Assembly: GCF_910592395.1 (NCBI RefSeq)
Contig: NC_088313.1
Coordinates: 7,504,501 to 7,568,500 of the forward strand
Direction: 5' to 3'
Length of the DNA stretch: 64,000 nt
DNA from: Lineus longissimus
Taxonomy: Eukaryota; Nemertea; Pilidiophora; Heteronemertea; Lineidae
Shown: positions 10,435 through 21,393 of the stretch, piece by piece
How positions within the stretch are numbered: position 1 is the stretch's first letter
How the letters are laid out: each line of letters begins with the position of its first letter
Program-made: the position numbers and the translations under genes
Notes under the pieces: generated by a model
Databases searched by the model: none
Told to the model about the DNA's origin: nothing
What the model saw: only the letters and a program-made list of their open reading frames with translations

Positions 10435-10960
10435 TCAGCGCCTCAGAGGCTGCTTGTGAGAGCAGTTTGCACAGTAGGGGAAGCAGTCATCTTCGGTGTC
10501 CTCGACCTCATCCCTGGCCCTGCCACAGAAGATGCAGATTGCCTCGTAGCCAACAGAGAAGTAGAGCTTCTCAATGTTGTCGACACAATTGTGGTCTTTC
10601 ATGAACAGAATCTTTGTTTTGAGGCCTTGTGGAATGTCAATGTCATCTGAAGAAGAAGAAATACTTGATAAAAATTAAAACATGTTGTGATACTAGTATA
10701 TGGAAAAAATGGAATATGGAATCCCGCCTTCCAAGCATCAGCCCACATGTATACTCAATATCTTCCAAGACTTTGTTGAGTTGCTCAATCTGGTTCTTGT
10801 AGAGATTATATTTGGCGAATACCAGTCTCCACTTGTCACATTCAGCACATTGTACCATGGCATCAGTGTTTTGAGCATGTTGAGCTGAAGGAGAGAATTT
10901 GCTCTTCTGCCTTTGAGCCTTGGGTGTGGCCTCACTAAATTCACTAAATTCACTAAACTC
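10435..10960 (-). pseudogene. Cys-rich zinc-module gene fragment (two exons)
   Basis: Minus strand. A first block (10960 to about 10715) ends in VQCAECDKWRLVFAKYNL and DIEYTCG. A second block starts after a CAG acceptor near 10648 (DDIDIPQGLKTKILF). It holds HNCVDNIEKLYFSVGYEA, ICIFCGR and FPYCANCSH and stops at 10435. The regularly placed CxxC pairs suggest a multi-zinc C-terminal module, which I recall from repetitive uncharacterised proteins of invertebrates. The donor site is unclear and may be a GC donor. No start codon is visible, so it is a 3' fragment. It lies 28 bp past the transposase stop, on the same strand. Function unknown. Confidence 0.4.
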
Positions 10961-10988
10961 ATTATTGATTATTTAGTTCCAGAACTGC

Positions 10989-12832
10989 TCAACGCGAATT
11001 TATAGACGGCGCTGCAGTATCGCCCATTGCATGCGGTCTGCTCATCACCAAAGTGTGGTAAAGCTCAAAGCAAGGGGCAGCACACAAGGCTTTGTCACAC
11101 TTTCTGCAGTAGTAACTTGACTCCTTCCTCTTCTTCCTAGATTGACAAACAACACACCTACGTGTAGGTTTGTCTTTCTTGGGAGTGGGAGGAATGTGAC
11201 TGGGGAAGTGACGCTCACTTAGTCGCTGCGGCATTTCACCATGAGGAGGTCTACCTCGTCTAGGCTTGGCAGGTGCCCCTTGCTTGTACTTTGCCAGAAT
11301 GCCCTCAATCAGATCCAAGTGAAAGGTCAGCCTGTCCATCTTTCCCCCCTGTTTCTTGTACAGCAAGTAGGCGTTGAGAGCAGACATGTCTACTAGATGT
11401 CTGAATTGCTTCTGGTAGTACTTTTTGAGCCTCTTCCTGGCTGAGGGATAGCACACCAGATAGGCATCACTCAAGTCAACGCCACCCATTGTATCGTTGT
11501 AGTCAAGGCAGACTTGGGGTTTCGACACCACCTTATCCCCTCTCTGTCTAACATCTACTTTGGTACCATTGTGGTAAGTGGAGAGCATATGGACATCTTT
11601 CTTATCTCTCCATTTGAGAGCCATCAACTTACCACGGTAGTATTCACAACTTTCCCCCTTTTTCAACCGCTTCTGCTTCATCTGGACAGGTAGGCCTTTT
11701 CTGTTGGATCTGATTGTACCTACAGCATCTGTTTCATGCTGACACAGGAAGTCAAACAGGACTGGAGAACTGAAGAAGTTGTCCATGTTTATCCCATATC
11801 CTTGATCGAGGAGAGGATGTGCAAGCGAGAGGACGACCTTGGCTCCCATTGATGGGTTATCACGGTACTCAGCACGGTATTCGGTGTCTTGCCCGGTGTA
11901 GATGAAGAAATCCCAAATATAGCCAGATTGGGATTCGCACAACTCGTAGGACTTGATGCCAAAGCGTGCTCGCTTTGATGGAATGTACTGTTTCCAGCCA
12001 AGGCGGCCTTTCCACATCATGAGCGATTCATCTATTGCAATCTCCTGCTCTGGCTGGTACACAGACTTGAATTTCTGGCGCAGATGGTTTAGGATAGGGT
12101 ACAGCTTGTAGAGCTTCCTGGACACATTTGGAATGCCAGGATCCATCATGGTGTTGTCTGCAAAGTGTAAAAATTTGCACAACAGAAGAAAGCGATCACA
12201 TGGCATTATATCGCTGAAGAATGGCGTTGCAATGGATTGCCGCTTGCTGAAGTACATCTGGTTATCTGGCTTCTGAATAATCCCTTGTAGAAAAAGGAGA
12301 GCCAGTAAAACCCGTATTTCATCAGAGTTTGTGTCCTGCCATTGCTTATAACGTGACCTACGTTTCTCCTGACCTCTGTGCTCATCAATGAACTGTGCAG
12401 CATAGAGGTTGGTCTGCTCCACAATAACTGCTAAAATGTCATCATCAAAAAACAGTTCAAAGTACTGCACTGGATCATCCTTATCAGCAACATTAGCCTT
12501 CAACCCTGGTACAGCAGTAACTGAAACCTGTCACGACGCTGTCCATTTTCTGTCCAAGGAGGTTGATTTTGAATTACCCGCGCTTGAACTTGGTTGCCAC
12601 GGCGAACACCTAACACATGCCCGATATTACCATCACTGCCACTGTCAGAGCTTGCATTGTCAGGCATATCATCCCCACTCTGACTTGTTGCATCTAAATC
12701 GGAAGCATTCTGGGCATAAGGTTCATCATCATCGTTAGAAGATACATAATCGGACAATTCATTGTCAGAATCAAGAATCTGTTCCAAAAGATTGTCATCC
12801 AGAACACGCCTCACCTTTTTTGGTGCTGCCAT
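10989..12832 (-). pseudogene. piggyBac transposase with one frameshift
   Basis: DDE transposase of the piggyBac superfamily that cuts and re-inserts the element at TTAA. The ATG at 12832 opens an acidic N-terminus (MAAPKKVRR, SSNDDDEP). The frame breaks near 12515: the upstream frame stops at about 12500 and the catalytic frame continues from TAVPGLKANV. All three catalytic blocks are intact: AIDESLMMWKGR, GINMDNFFSSP and YNDTMGGVDLSD, giving the D-D-D triad. The C-terminus has the piggyBac cysteine-rich domain (CVVCQSRKKRKE, YYCRKC, LCAAPCFELYHT). The reassembled length of about 610 residues fits PGBD4-like proteins. A single base indel separates it from an open frame, so it may be a recent mutation or an assembly error. 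Confidence 0.88.
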
Positions 12833-12972
12833 TTCCGAGAAATCGCCGACAGTGCTGCCACACCTCAATAAAACTTGAGACTAAACATCGACGAACTTCG
12901 GGGAATCCCCATTGACGATCATGGTATTGCATAGAACTGATATGACTACTAGAAAACAAGGTATAACAGTAT

Positions 12973-13051
12973 GACGAGATATCTCGTCGTACCCAGTAGC
13001 GGTGCACACGTGCATGACGAGATATCTCGTCCTGCACAGTTAAGTGGTTAA
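12973..13051. repeat. piggyBac right terminus with paired 16-bp palindromes
   Basis: GACGAGATATCTCGTC occurs at 12973-12988 and again at 13016-13031, starts 43 bp apart. The 13-bp terminal inverted repeat is at 13035-13047 and TTAA at 13048-13051. The side next to the transposase 5' end is the expected place for transposase-binding and promoter sequence. Confidence 0.7.
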
Positions 13052-13423
13052 CAGTTTTTATTGGGTAAAATATTAGCATATTGGGTATGTACAGAAAGGT
13101 CATTGGACATTCTTGAATGGGGTAAATTTATAATTATGTTGACCCGATTCCAACACAGCGCCAGGAAGTTTTACAAGAAGAGCAACCAAACAGATTTTTA
13201 TTTGCATGCAGCTGATTGCCCCGAACTGGTTCCTGTGGGCGGAATTTGCGAATTTTGGCTACATAAAAGCTAGTAGAGTAAAAAGTAGAGTAAATGTCCA
13301 TCGAATGGAATGATTCAAACGCAAAACAAAAGGTATTTATCAAAAAAATATCCCAATATATCAATAAAAACTTTATTTAAAGTACTTGAGATGCTGGTGC
13401 AGGTGGATGTTGGCATGTTTTCG

Positions 13424-13831
13424 CTAATTACTACGCGTAATCAGCAGGAGCTCTATTGTTTCCGGGGTCATAAGCTCTGACTGCCAGTACCTAGTAGTAC
13501 TAGTATCTACACTTGCAGTCTTGATCCATAGAAATGGTTCAGAACAGAAATTTATGTAACCCTCACATTTTGTACCACGAGTGTTGTTCTTTCTATGACG
13601 ATCAAAGGTATTCATAGTATCTTTCACAACTTTCTTCATTATCTTTTCAGAAACTGCCTCAGGACCTAAACAAGAAGCCCACTTGAACAACGACTTCCAC
13701 GGCAGGCCCTCCCTCCTACGGAACTTTTCCAGATCTGCAACCAGATCTGCAACCTTTCCATTGGTCAATGGAATGTCAGTGTGAAAGGAACCAGAGGGCA
13801 TATTCCATCTCATCTCAACCAGTCGTGCCAC
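13424..13831 (-). CDS. Unidentified open frame overlapping an inverted-repeat arm
   Basis: 135 codons. The N-terminal residues (to about 13798) are encoded inside the left arm of the 312-bp inverted duplication; the rest lies outside. It is rich in charged residues, with a short helical middle (VADLVADLEKFRRREGL). No family is recognised. It may be the 3' part of the same minus-strand gene as 14528-15103, cut by the duplication. No catalytic motif is visible. Confidence 0.3.
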   Translation of the reverse strand: MARLVEMRWNMPSGSFHTDIPLTNGKVADLVADLEKFRRREGLPWKSLFKWASCLGPEAVSEKIMKKVVKDTMNTFDRHRKNNTRGTKCEGYINFCSEPFLWIKTASVDTSTTRYWQSELMTPETIELLLITRSN

Positions 13832-14109
13832 CTGTCCGACTCAGATTTTAAGCGTACTTATGCTGTAGGTAGGCTTCCATGTGAAACTCAAAAAGCCCAA
13901 ATATTTCTCGCCAACTCCTACTACGAAGGGAGTTATGGCCCCTTGTTGCCAATGGCAACGAAAGTGCCACGCCCACCTTGAAAAACACAAAAATCGTTAT
14001 TACTCCGCAACTAGAAACGCTACAACATCCCAAATTGGTGTCCTGGAGTATTTTTTCATGCAGATTCTAAATCTGCAAACAGAATTTTTCTGTCATTAAT
14101 ATTTTCGGA
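13798..14109 (+). repeat. Left arm of 312-bp inverted duplication
   Basis: Nearly identical in inverted orientation to 15139-15450. It begins GCATATTCCATCTC and ends ATTAATATTTTCGGA. The few mismatches seen by eye (for example TTGAAAAA against TTAAAAAA) suggest recent origin. The loop between the arms is 1029 bp. Confidence 0.85.
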
Positions 14110-14527
14110 ATTATCTGTCAGTAACCCTTTATTTTAGGCCCTTTTTAAGACCCTTTGAAGTCAATGAGGGTCAAAATATTTTTTTTTCATTTTTGGTGTG
14201 TAGATGTCTTTTTGCATAGACTTAATCACATCAAAAAATAGGCTAGGTGTTTTTCTTTATTTCTGAGATATTATGTCATTTGTAGAGTCTTGTATATCGT
14301 AGTGCATATACATGTACTAATCACCTACATATACATACCGGTATGTATAAGTTCGATTACACATTCTGCCTGACAGAGAATATAAAGAGCGAGCCACAGA
14401 AACCTCAACCTGTACTCCAGATGCTAACAATTCAAGTTAGAAGCCCTAATTTACAGGTGTCTACAGTATTTCTAGATGTGAAATGCATGGAAAATAACTA
14501 GGCATAAGAGGTTTGCATTTTGCCTGT

Positions 14528-15103
14528 TCAGTTCAGATTCCTCTCGACGAACTCATTAAAACACTGACCAATCTTTGAAAGTGTTTCATCACTCAGTCTG
14601 TACCACAGTTTAGCCGCTGTGGTTGGGGTTGGATCAGGAACAACACAAAGTATATTCACAACTGGAACGTCAACTTCATACAAGGCACGTGGCCAATACA
14701 GAATACTATTGGAACCTTTCTGTTTATGCATGAAATTAACTCTTACATCACAGTATTCATCTGACCTAGCCAAAATGCACCCAACAAACCACTTGACATC
14801 AAACACAGATGCAACATATTGCCCTGGTGTCAAATCATTCGGATCTGGATTGCTACTGCGTTCAGTACTTGACCCAACTTTCACACGGGTGTTAAGACTA
14901 GAACTATCCTCAGATAATCGTGACATCTTTAATTCGTAGTGTGACACAGGGACAAATCTGTGATGGCTCCTAGTGCCGGCCACAGTTTTAGCTGATGTCA
15001 TCCTTGTCTTCAGCAACAGTCCATGTGCTGCAATATCCTTCTTTGAAACATACAACATTTTTATCCCTGCTATGTTTTCATCAGCCCACTTAAAAAGGGT
15101 CAA
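14528..15103 (-). CDS. Uncharacterised protein fragment, possible Tudor-like domain
   Basis: 191 codons in the loop of the inverted duplication. The first part (KWADENIAGIKMLYVSKKDI, SAKTVAGTRSHHRFVPVS) and the C-terminal part (QYVASVFDVKWFVGCI, VRVNFMHKQKGSNSILYWP, VVNILCVVPDPTPTT) look like segments of repetitive uncharacterised invertebrate proteins. The pattern of aromatic beta-strands around WFVGCI and VNFMHK recalls a small barrel such as Tudor. That is inference from pattern only. The first codon is probably not the true start. Exons further 5' could include 15521-15802. Confidence 0.4.
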   Translation of the reverse strand: MTLFKWADENIAGIKMLYVSKKDIAAHGLLLKTRMTSAKTVAGTRSHHRFVPVSHYELKMSRLSEDSSSLNTRVKVGSSTERSSNPDPNDLTPGQYVASVFDVKWFVGCILARSDEYCDVRVNFMHKQKGSNSILYWPRALYEVDVPVVNILCVVPDPTPTTAAKLWYRLSDETLSKIGQCFNEFVERNLN

Positions 15104-15138
15104 CGGATCAAGGAGAGCATGGCCACATCATCACTTCA

Positions 15139-15450
15139 TCCGAAAATATTAATGACAGAAAAATTCTGTTTGCAGATTTAGAATCTGCATGAAAAAATAC
15201 TCCAGGACACCAATTTGGGATTTTGTAGCGTTTTTAGTTGCGGAGTAATAACGATTTTTGTGTTTTTTAAGGTGGGCGTGGCACTTTCGTTGCCATTGGC
15301 AACAAGGGGCCATAACTCCCTTCGTAGTAGGAGTTGGCGAGAAATATTTGGGCTTTTTGAGTTTCACATGGAAGCCTACCTACAGCATAAGTACGCTTAA
15401 AATCTGAGTCGGACAGGTGGCACGACTGGTTGAGATGAGATGGAATATGC
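15139..15450 (-). repeat. Right arm of 312-bp inverted duplication
   Basis: Inverted partner of 13798-14109, the same length to the base by my alignment. No target duplication or known transposon end was found outside the arms. An inverted duplication, or a foldback element with long inverted repeats, would both explain it. Confidence 0.85.
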
Positions 15451-18400
15451 TACTTAGTAATTCCTGCCTGGTGGCAATGGCATCTAGTTCTTCACGAGCG
15501 GAATGAAAGCACACAACTGTTCATAGAAATGCCTCCATTGGAAATGCCTCGTGTTCCCTTGATGATGATGTCAACTCCCACGCCTGTTTACAATACTTTC
15601 TTCGCATTGCAGACAACTTGCTTTTCTGGCCCGGAAAAACTCTGTCAAAAAGAGCCTCTGTTGCCACCAACATTTTCTTCGTTTCATTCTGGAGAAGTAC
15701 AAACTGGAGGATGGTTCTAATGGTGCATTCCAGGGATGGAAGATTGGGTCTCCGCCCCTTTCCGCTGAACTCTAGGATCCGTTTCCGTTGAATAATCTTC
15801 ATTAACTGGAAAAAAGGGGAAAGAAGAATAACTATTCCTATTTTAGAGATGAATGTTGGTCTTGAATGTATTTATGACATAAAGGATCAAATAAGGCCAT
15901 TCAAAATAAGTTACTTGTTTATCATCACTCCACCTCACGATATTTGGAGGGGAGGCCCTTTGATATTGATATTTGATATTTTGTTTGGCGCCAATGTCTG
16001 ATGGGGAGGGCCTTTGATATTTGGTATTTGATATTTTTCGGTCATGAACTTGGCAATGTATTCCATTGGGAGGGGCTTTGATATTCGATATTTGATAATT
16101 TTTGGACTGACATATTACAAATGTATGTATAAGCCATGTCAAGTTATAATCAGTACAGATGTGTCAGGGAGGCCTAAAAATGTATACAGTGATCAAATTC
16201 CAAAATGGATAGATAAAATAAGGACAGGAGAATACAAATTAAAGTTTAATTACAAAACTTGTATGGACATCAACAGCTGTTTCTTTTTTATATCCTGGTC
16301 TACTTCAAACTTGAATATTTCTACAAATGTATCCATGACTGACGTTAAGTCCACAACTCATCCGCATCAGTTTCTGTTGAGAACTGCCAACTGATGCCTG
16401 AACACGTGCAGTGTTGAATTCTCTATCAATTGACACACTGTCAAACTCACCGTTGGCAAAGGCATTGTATAGTTCAGATAAAGACCAAGTCTCAATAACA
16501 TCTACACCATACCAGTCCTTCACGCATTTGGCACCCGACGAGATTTTTACCACGAGGAGCACCATGATCTGCTGATGATTTATTCCCCTGACATTTTACA
16601 TGTACCGTACAAATCCATGTATATCTGACACAAGCATGCAAAGTGACAGCAAGCAGCATGGCCCCAAGTCTCGCCCATTGAAAACATTCTCCTCATACAC
16701 CACATAGTGTGTAAGCTTTGGTCAAACATTCATGCGTTGAGCAAGAAATAAAAACACATGCGTTTATTCATCTCGATTCCAGGCTCATCGGCAATATAAA
16801 AATAACTGGTAGGCCTATACGCATTTGCCCACGCAGGTATGAGGTTGAGAAAGTATTGGTTCCAAAATCTCCCCGAGTGTAGTCTCACTGAGTCAATAAT
16901 TCTTTTGTGTGCTGACAATTCACTTTGAATGAAAATAATTCATTGCCGTTGAGCGAGACTGGTGTCACTGTACTGAGGTATTGAGACATTTTTTCAGCAT
17001 CGGCTGGCTGCATGCTGCGTCTCTGGATTTGTTTAGTCGTAACTAATACCACATGTGTGATGGCCAGAACGGGGAAATGGATATCAATTATCAACAGGCC
17101 ACCGGGTCAGGTAAAATTAGGGCGGTAGGTTGTTTGAATCTGAGTTGGAAGTTGAGGGCACAACATGGAGCGGACGGTACCTTGATATTTGATATATCGA
17201 ATATCAAAATAATCGGCACGGGACCTAAATGTCGGGGCGGGCGGTGATGATAAACAAGTAATTTATGTTGAATGTCCTAATGTAGGTGGTTTTAAAAAAA
17301 TGGCTGTATATTCATTTTTAATAAAGAAAAATAAAGAGTTGGCAATGACTCATAAACATTGCCATGTTCTTTTGTTTACTTATTGGACCAATCACGGAGT
17401 GCGATTTGGTCACGTGACCACATCAACGCGTCACTGAATAACGTATCAACAACGTTGAAAACATCGTTGGAATCGGCTCAAGATGACATAGTTTTCTAAA
17501 AGCAAGATTTCTCCATTAAACACTCTTAAATAGTTCCATACCAAGCAGGAGTCTTAACTTACATACGAAGAATGTATTATAAGTGTTCATTTTTAAAACC
17601 GAGGCCGAATATTAAATAAAGATCTGCCCGAAGTCTGAAGTGCCAATTCACCAAGTCATTTTCGAGTGACTCGATCAATTGGGGTTCAAAGTATTAATTT
17701 CTACTGCAGGATTTCAAAAAATCTCCACACTAACATATTTTATGTACATATAAGATGATATCCCATTCGTAAAAAGAACTTTACTCACTCAGATATGGAA
17801 TAAATTGATCAGAAAGTACAGGATCCGGATCAGAAACGTCTGTCATGGGGGCAGCCATCTTGGCCTCAAAATCAATTGGGTCTAAATTTTCACGACGCTA
17901 AATTTTCGCCAATAGGACCACCCAGAAATTCGCGACGAATAAATTTCGCGGTTGACACTGCTCAAAAATCAATGTCGAGTGTAAAAATTACTTACGGTAG
18001 CGACTAACGCAAAGTCTGATCCTGTCACCAGTCACTCCACCGCGTAAAAGGCATTGAGAGACAGCTACTAGTAAGCTCTAGTACTTAGTAGGCCTGTTCC
18101 ATGCAGACAATGACAAGAATTATATCCTCGAATGAAGAACAAATCACTTACTAGTATTCCATGTAATTTATTGAACATAACACGAAGAAATCCTGAAACT
18201 ACTAGTAAATCCCGCCACCCGAATTCATAGAAATGCACACGCCACACATCATCATGTCAAACACTAGCCAAACACTATCGCTGTACTCCGTAGTAGATTT
18301 CCCAAGATGCACTGCGCCTATCTGTTTCCCAATAAAAACTGTCCCGCCACAGAGTCATCGTTACTATATCGCATGAGTCAACAGTGGCGTTCACACCATA

Positions 18401-18697
18401 CGAAAATGCTGGTTCTAGATCGCCTTTTTTGTGTTTACACCATTGAAAAATTGATCCGGCTTAGTTTAGAACGCCAATTGCCGTTCTATCTTAAACCGGC
18501 AATCATTGGCGGGTCAGGACTGCCTTTTGAGCCGGCTCAGAATTTAGAACGGCATTGCGAATGGCGTGGACAGAAAATACCGGTTTGTAACGTCTACTGA
18601 GTACGGCTACAGATGGCGCTTGTTGGAACTCTCCTCCTGTGGAGATAGAATCGCACAGCACGCTGTCATTTTACATTGTTATGGTTTTGCATCGATT
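15451..18697. other. Gene-poor stretch with short exon-like frames
   Basis: No complete gene. A minus frame at 15521-15802 (KGRRPNLPSLECTIRT) and a minus ATG frame at 16565 may be exons of the same broken gene as 14528-15103. The 16565 frame reads KISSGAKCVKDWYG and meets a plausible GTGAGT donor near 16455. A perfect hairpin-like pair (AGAACG around CAATTG) lies near 18470-18490. The rest is AT-rich spacer. Confidence 0.3.
15945..16110. repeat. Three-copy tandem repeat of about 60 bp
   Basis: Units starting GGGGAGG(G)CC and followed by TTTGATATT, GATATTTGATATTTT recur near 15950, 16007 and 16069. A related stretch (TTGATATTTGATATATCG) appears near 17181. Short frames here are by-products of the repeat. 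Confidence 0.6.
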
Positions 18698-20569
18698 TTA
18701 GATTTTAATACTGACGGAATAAAATTCCTCTTCTTTTAACTTCTTCAACCAGTTTGCCTGAAATTGTTCTCCAACAGACTCCAATATGTTATGCAGAGTA
18801 ACACACGCAATTACCACATTATTGATATTTTTCAAATTGGCATCATTTCGTTTCAATAAGATTCTCCACCTTCCTTTTAGTCTACCAAATGCATTTTCTA
18901 CCACCATTCTTGCTCGACTTAAGCGATAATTGAAGCGTGTTTGCTCACGACGAAGATTGCCATTGTCAATAAATGGTTTCATTAGCCAAGGCAGTAGGGG
19001 GTATGCAGAATCCCCAAGGATGACTGGTGCAATTTCAACACCCTCAATGTTTCGCATCCAGTTAGCAAGCAAAGTCCCTTCATTTCCTTTTGTGTATAAA
19101 TCGGACAAGGCAAACACACGTGCATCATGGATACTGCCAGGCCAACCAACACAGATGTCCAAAAAACGGTACTGGGAATCCACGAGTGCCTGAAGTACTG
19201 AGCTGTAATACTGTTTTCTGTTAAAAAAGTTATTTTTGTTCTTAGAGGGGGCAATAATCGGAATGTGTGAACCATCGATAGCCCCAGCACACTGTGGAAC
19301 ACCCCATTTGGCCTCGAAGACTTCCATGATTTTAAGCAATTCCTCTGCATCCGGCATGAACACGTACCTTGGAAATAGCAAATTCACTATTTCGCGACAT
19401 GTTTCATTTACGATTATACAGACGGATGATCGCGAGATCCCAAGAAGGTGTCCAATCGTATGGTATTCCACTGTTGTGGCCAGTCTCCACAAAGTGACAG
19501 CTACTTGTTTCTTCACTGTTATGGCTTGACGGAAATGAGTATTCATCTTCTCCAATCTTTCTTCAAGGGCACTGCAAATAAACTAAAAAAAAAAAAATTT
19601 AGTTAAAAATTAAAAAAGCACTAAACATGCTCAATAATATGGGTAAAAGCTTTTTTGGTCCCACTACATGTATTGCAGTCTTCCAAGAATTCAGGAATAC
19701 CATCACTTAAGAAATATTCATGAGTTCATTGCCTCAGGGAGGGTCTGGCCCCTTAGCCTTGGTAGCCTATGTTGGGTGGGCCTGCCTGCCAGAGGTTATA
19801 GTATATGAGGACCGAAGGCCAATCGACGCGAAGGCGTGAGAAAAATATTTAGGGACAGTGCCGAGACTGCTCATTTAAGGGTATCTATGCGGCCCAGCTC
19901 TGCGGTCGATCCTGTCTCTCATTTTCACAACTCATTTCTTTATTTTTGACAAGTGAAAGAAATATCCTCTTTACCAGGGCAGGGGCAGGGGTACACGACA
20001 GGGGCAACTCCCCCTCCCCGGCCACCACCCCTTTGCTATGGGCCTGTAATCATCATCATAAAATATTTCGGTTTTTGTAAGCCTCACTGTAGTTAGGCCC
20101 ACATAGTTGTAGCCTGAAGGACTAGAAGAGCTTCAAAGAGGCATTTCATAATCATACCATGATAGTCTAGGGGGCTTACCTTGAATGAATCTGGACCCAT
20201 ACGAAAGTTCACCAACCAATCTTCATGTGTCCAATGGACAAGAACGATGTTATTCCAGAAGTGAGACGAGCGTGGCTTCGTCCAGAATCTCCTCTGATTA
20301 TAACTTCCGGTGTTCCCTGCTTCACCCCCACCACAGCAGTATGCAGACAATAGCAACAGCAGAAATATCATATTCCGCTGCCTTCTCTTCCGCACAACGC
20401 AGTATTGTGCAAGCATTCTTGCTTGATGAGGTGAACTGGTCCTAACACCATCATTTAGCGAGTCAAATCTTCTGTTCCCGCGTTGTAATCTCTTCACAAA
20501 ATGCAGCAATAATGGCTTTTTAACTTTCATTTTCTGACATTTCCGTGTTTTCTTTTTTCTTCTCATCAC
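18698..20569 (-). CDS. HARBI1-like PIF/Harbinger transposase, two exons
   Basis: DDE transposase of the PIF/Harbinger superfamily (DDE_4 fold). Exon 1 is 20569-20180 and ends ...GPDSFK at a GTAAGC donor. Exon 2 is 19582-18698 after a T-rich TTTAG acceptor and continues FICSALEERLEK. The 597-bp intron is phase 0. The joined frame is 424 codons with no stop, somewhat longer than the usual 350, so translation may begin at a later Met. An HTH-like region (VAVTLWRLAT, IGHLLGISRSSV) precedes the catalytic blocks GAIDGSHIPI (D), GWPGSIHDARVF, LGDSAYPLLPWLM (D) and VVENAFGRLKGRW (E). Harbinger elements normally also encode a Myb/SANT partner. None is seen nearby and the element ends were not found. 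Confidence 0.87.
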
Positions 20570-21357
20570 ACAATTTGATCAATTCCACCCCGACCGGGAA
20601 CAAGGTGCTTGCTATCGCCATCCCGCGGCCACTTCACAAACTATCATTGATGCTATTTATAACGCCACGGCGAGCTCACCTGTAGCGAGTGTAGCGGAAA
20701 AGCCTGGCCAGAGCGATAAGGACGTCTTAAACTGAGGACCAACACAATGTCACAACAATGTCACAACCAGAACAATACTTATGGTCGATAATAGTCTCAG
20801 GACTATTGCGACGCTAGGACCTTTTTAGCTACAACACCAACTCTGGTGTTCCTTTTCCAATACCAGGGGATGTGATATTATGAGTCTTGAGAATTGAACA
20901 ATCTGACCATGGCAAACCACAAAAGACAAACTCTGGTTCTCTTTTAAATCATTTAATTTCCCTTCAGACTATCAACAGGCATAAAATACATCGGTTACAG
21001 ATTCTACAGTGGCGCAAGCATTCAATCAAGGGTTTTATACCAGTTTGGTAAAAAGACTGCATGGCTATTTCCCCCAATAACTCCCAAAAGTTACAACAGG
21101 TGATTTATGGCTGGATACAACCCCTTGTCGATATCCTCCCCATTTATCAAGCGATAGAGTAAATCTAATAGCTCTTGTAAGAAGGCAATCAAATCCTCCA
21201 ATTCAAGAAAGGTGCCAATTACTACAATATCATCTGCATATATATGCACACTAGGTGCCTCCAATGGCACAAACTGCTGCGGCATTGTTATATATAAAAT
21301 GCTGGGATGATAAATGAAATATGGGTTGCACTTAGTTACTCTAAGTCAAAACACTTA
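20570..21357. other. Spacer before the Harbinger unit
   Basis: No supported gene. It includes a short minus frame (21091-21285) with a YADD string, judged a chance match. Just before the Harbinger end, GTTACTCTAAGTCAAAA at 21335-21351 is repeated at 34278-34294 on the far side of the element. Confidence 0.4.
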
Positions 21358-21393
21358 GGCCGACTTCGATTGCTTGGCCGACTTCGATTGCTT
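21358..21393. repeat. Harbinger left TIR, tandemly doubled
   Basis: Two head-to-tail copies of the 18-bp terminal repeat. Only one copy exists at the right end (34257-34274). The doubling may record a second insertion or excision at the same spot. Confidence 0.8.

Larger units (their letters stand above)
489..13051 (-). mobile_element. Candidate 12.6-kb piggyBac element with cargo
   Basis: Seen: TTAA at 489-492 is followed by the 13-mer CCACTTAACTGTG (493-505). Its exact reverse complement at 13035-13047 is followed by TTAA at 13048-13051. piggyBac elements insert at TTAA and have short inverted ends of about this length. The transposase (10989-12832, minus) has its 5' end next to the right terminus, as in the family. 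The left end carries CCCCCAGTGGGGG at 527-539 and the right end carries two 16-bp palindromes. The same layout recurs in the 22459-22998 piggyBac relic, which supports 489 and 13051 being the two ends of one element. Between the transposase and the left end lie a zinc-module gene fragment and a decayed nuclease-like gene, the latter split by a LINE. Removing the LINE leaves about 6.9 kb. Alternative: the 489 end belongs to another copy whose partner was lost. Confidence 0.62.

Noticed and set aside
15843-16142. Minus frame of 99 codons with repeated NIKYQ-like peptides
   Set aside because: It is produced by the GATATTTGATATT tandem repeat.
21091-21285. Minus frame with YADDIVV, like a reverse-transcriptase active site
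   Set aside because: Only one short motif. The surrounding residues do not follow any RT block order and there is no second RT motif nearby.
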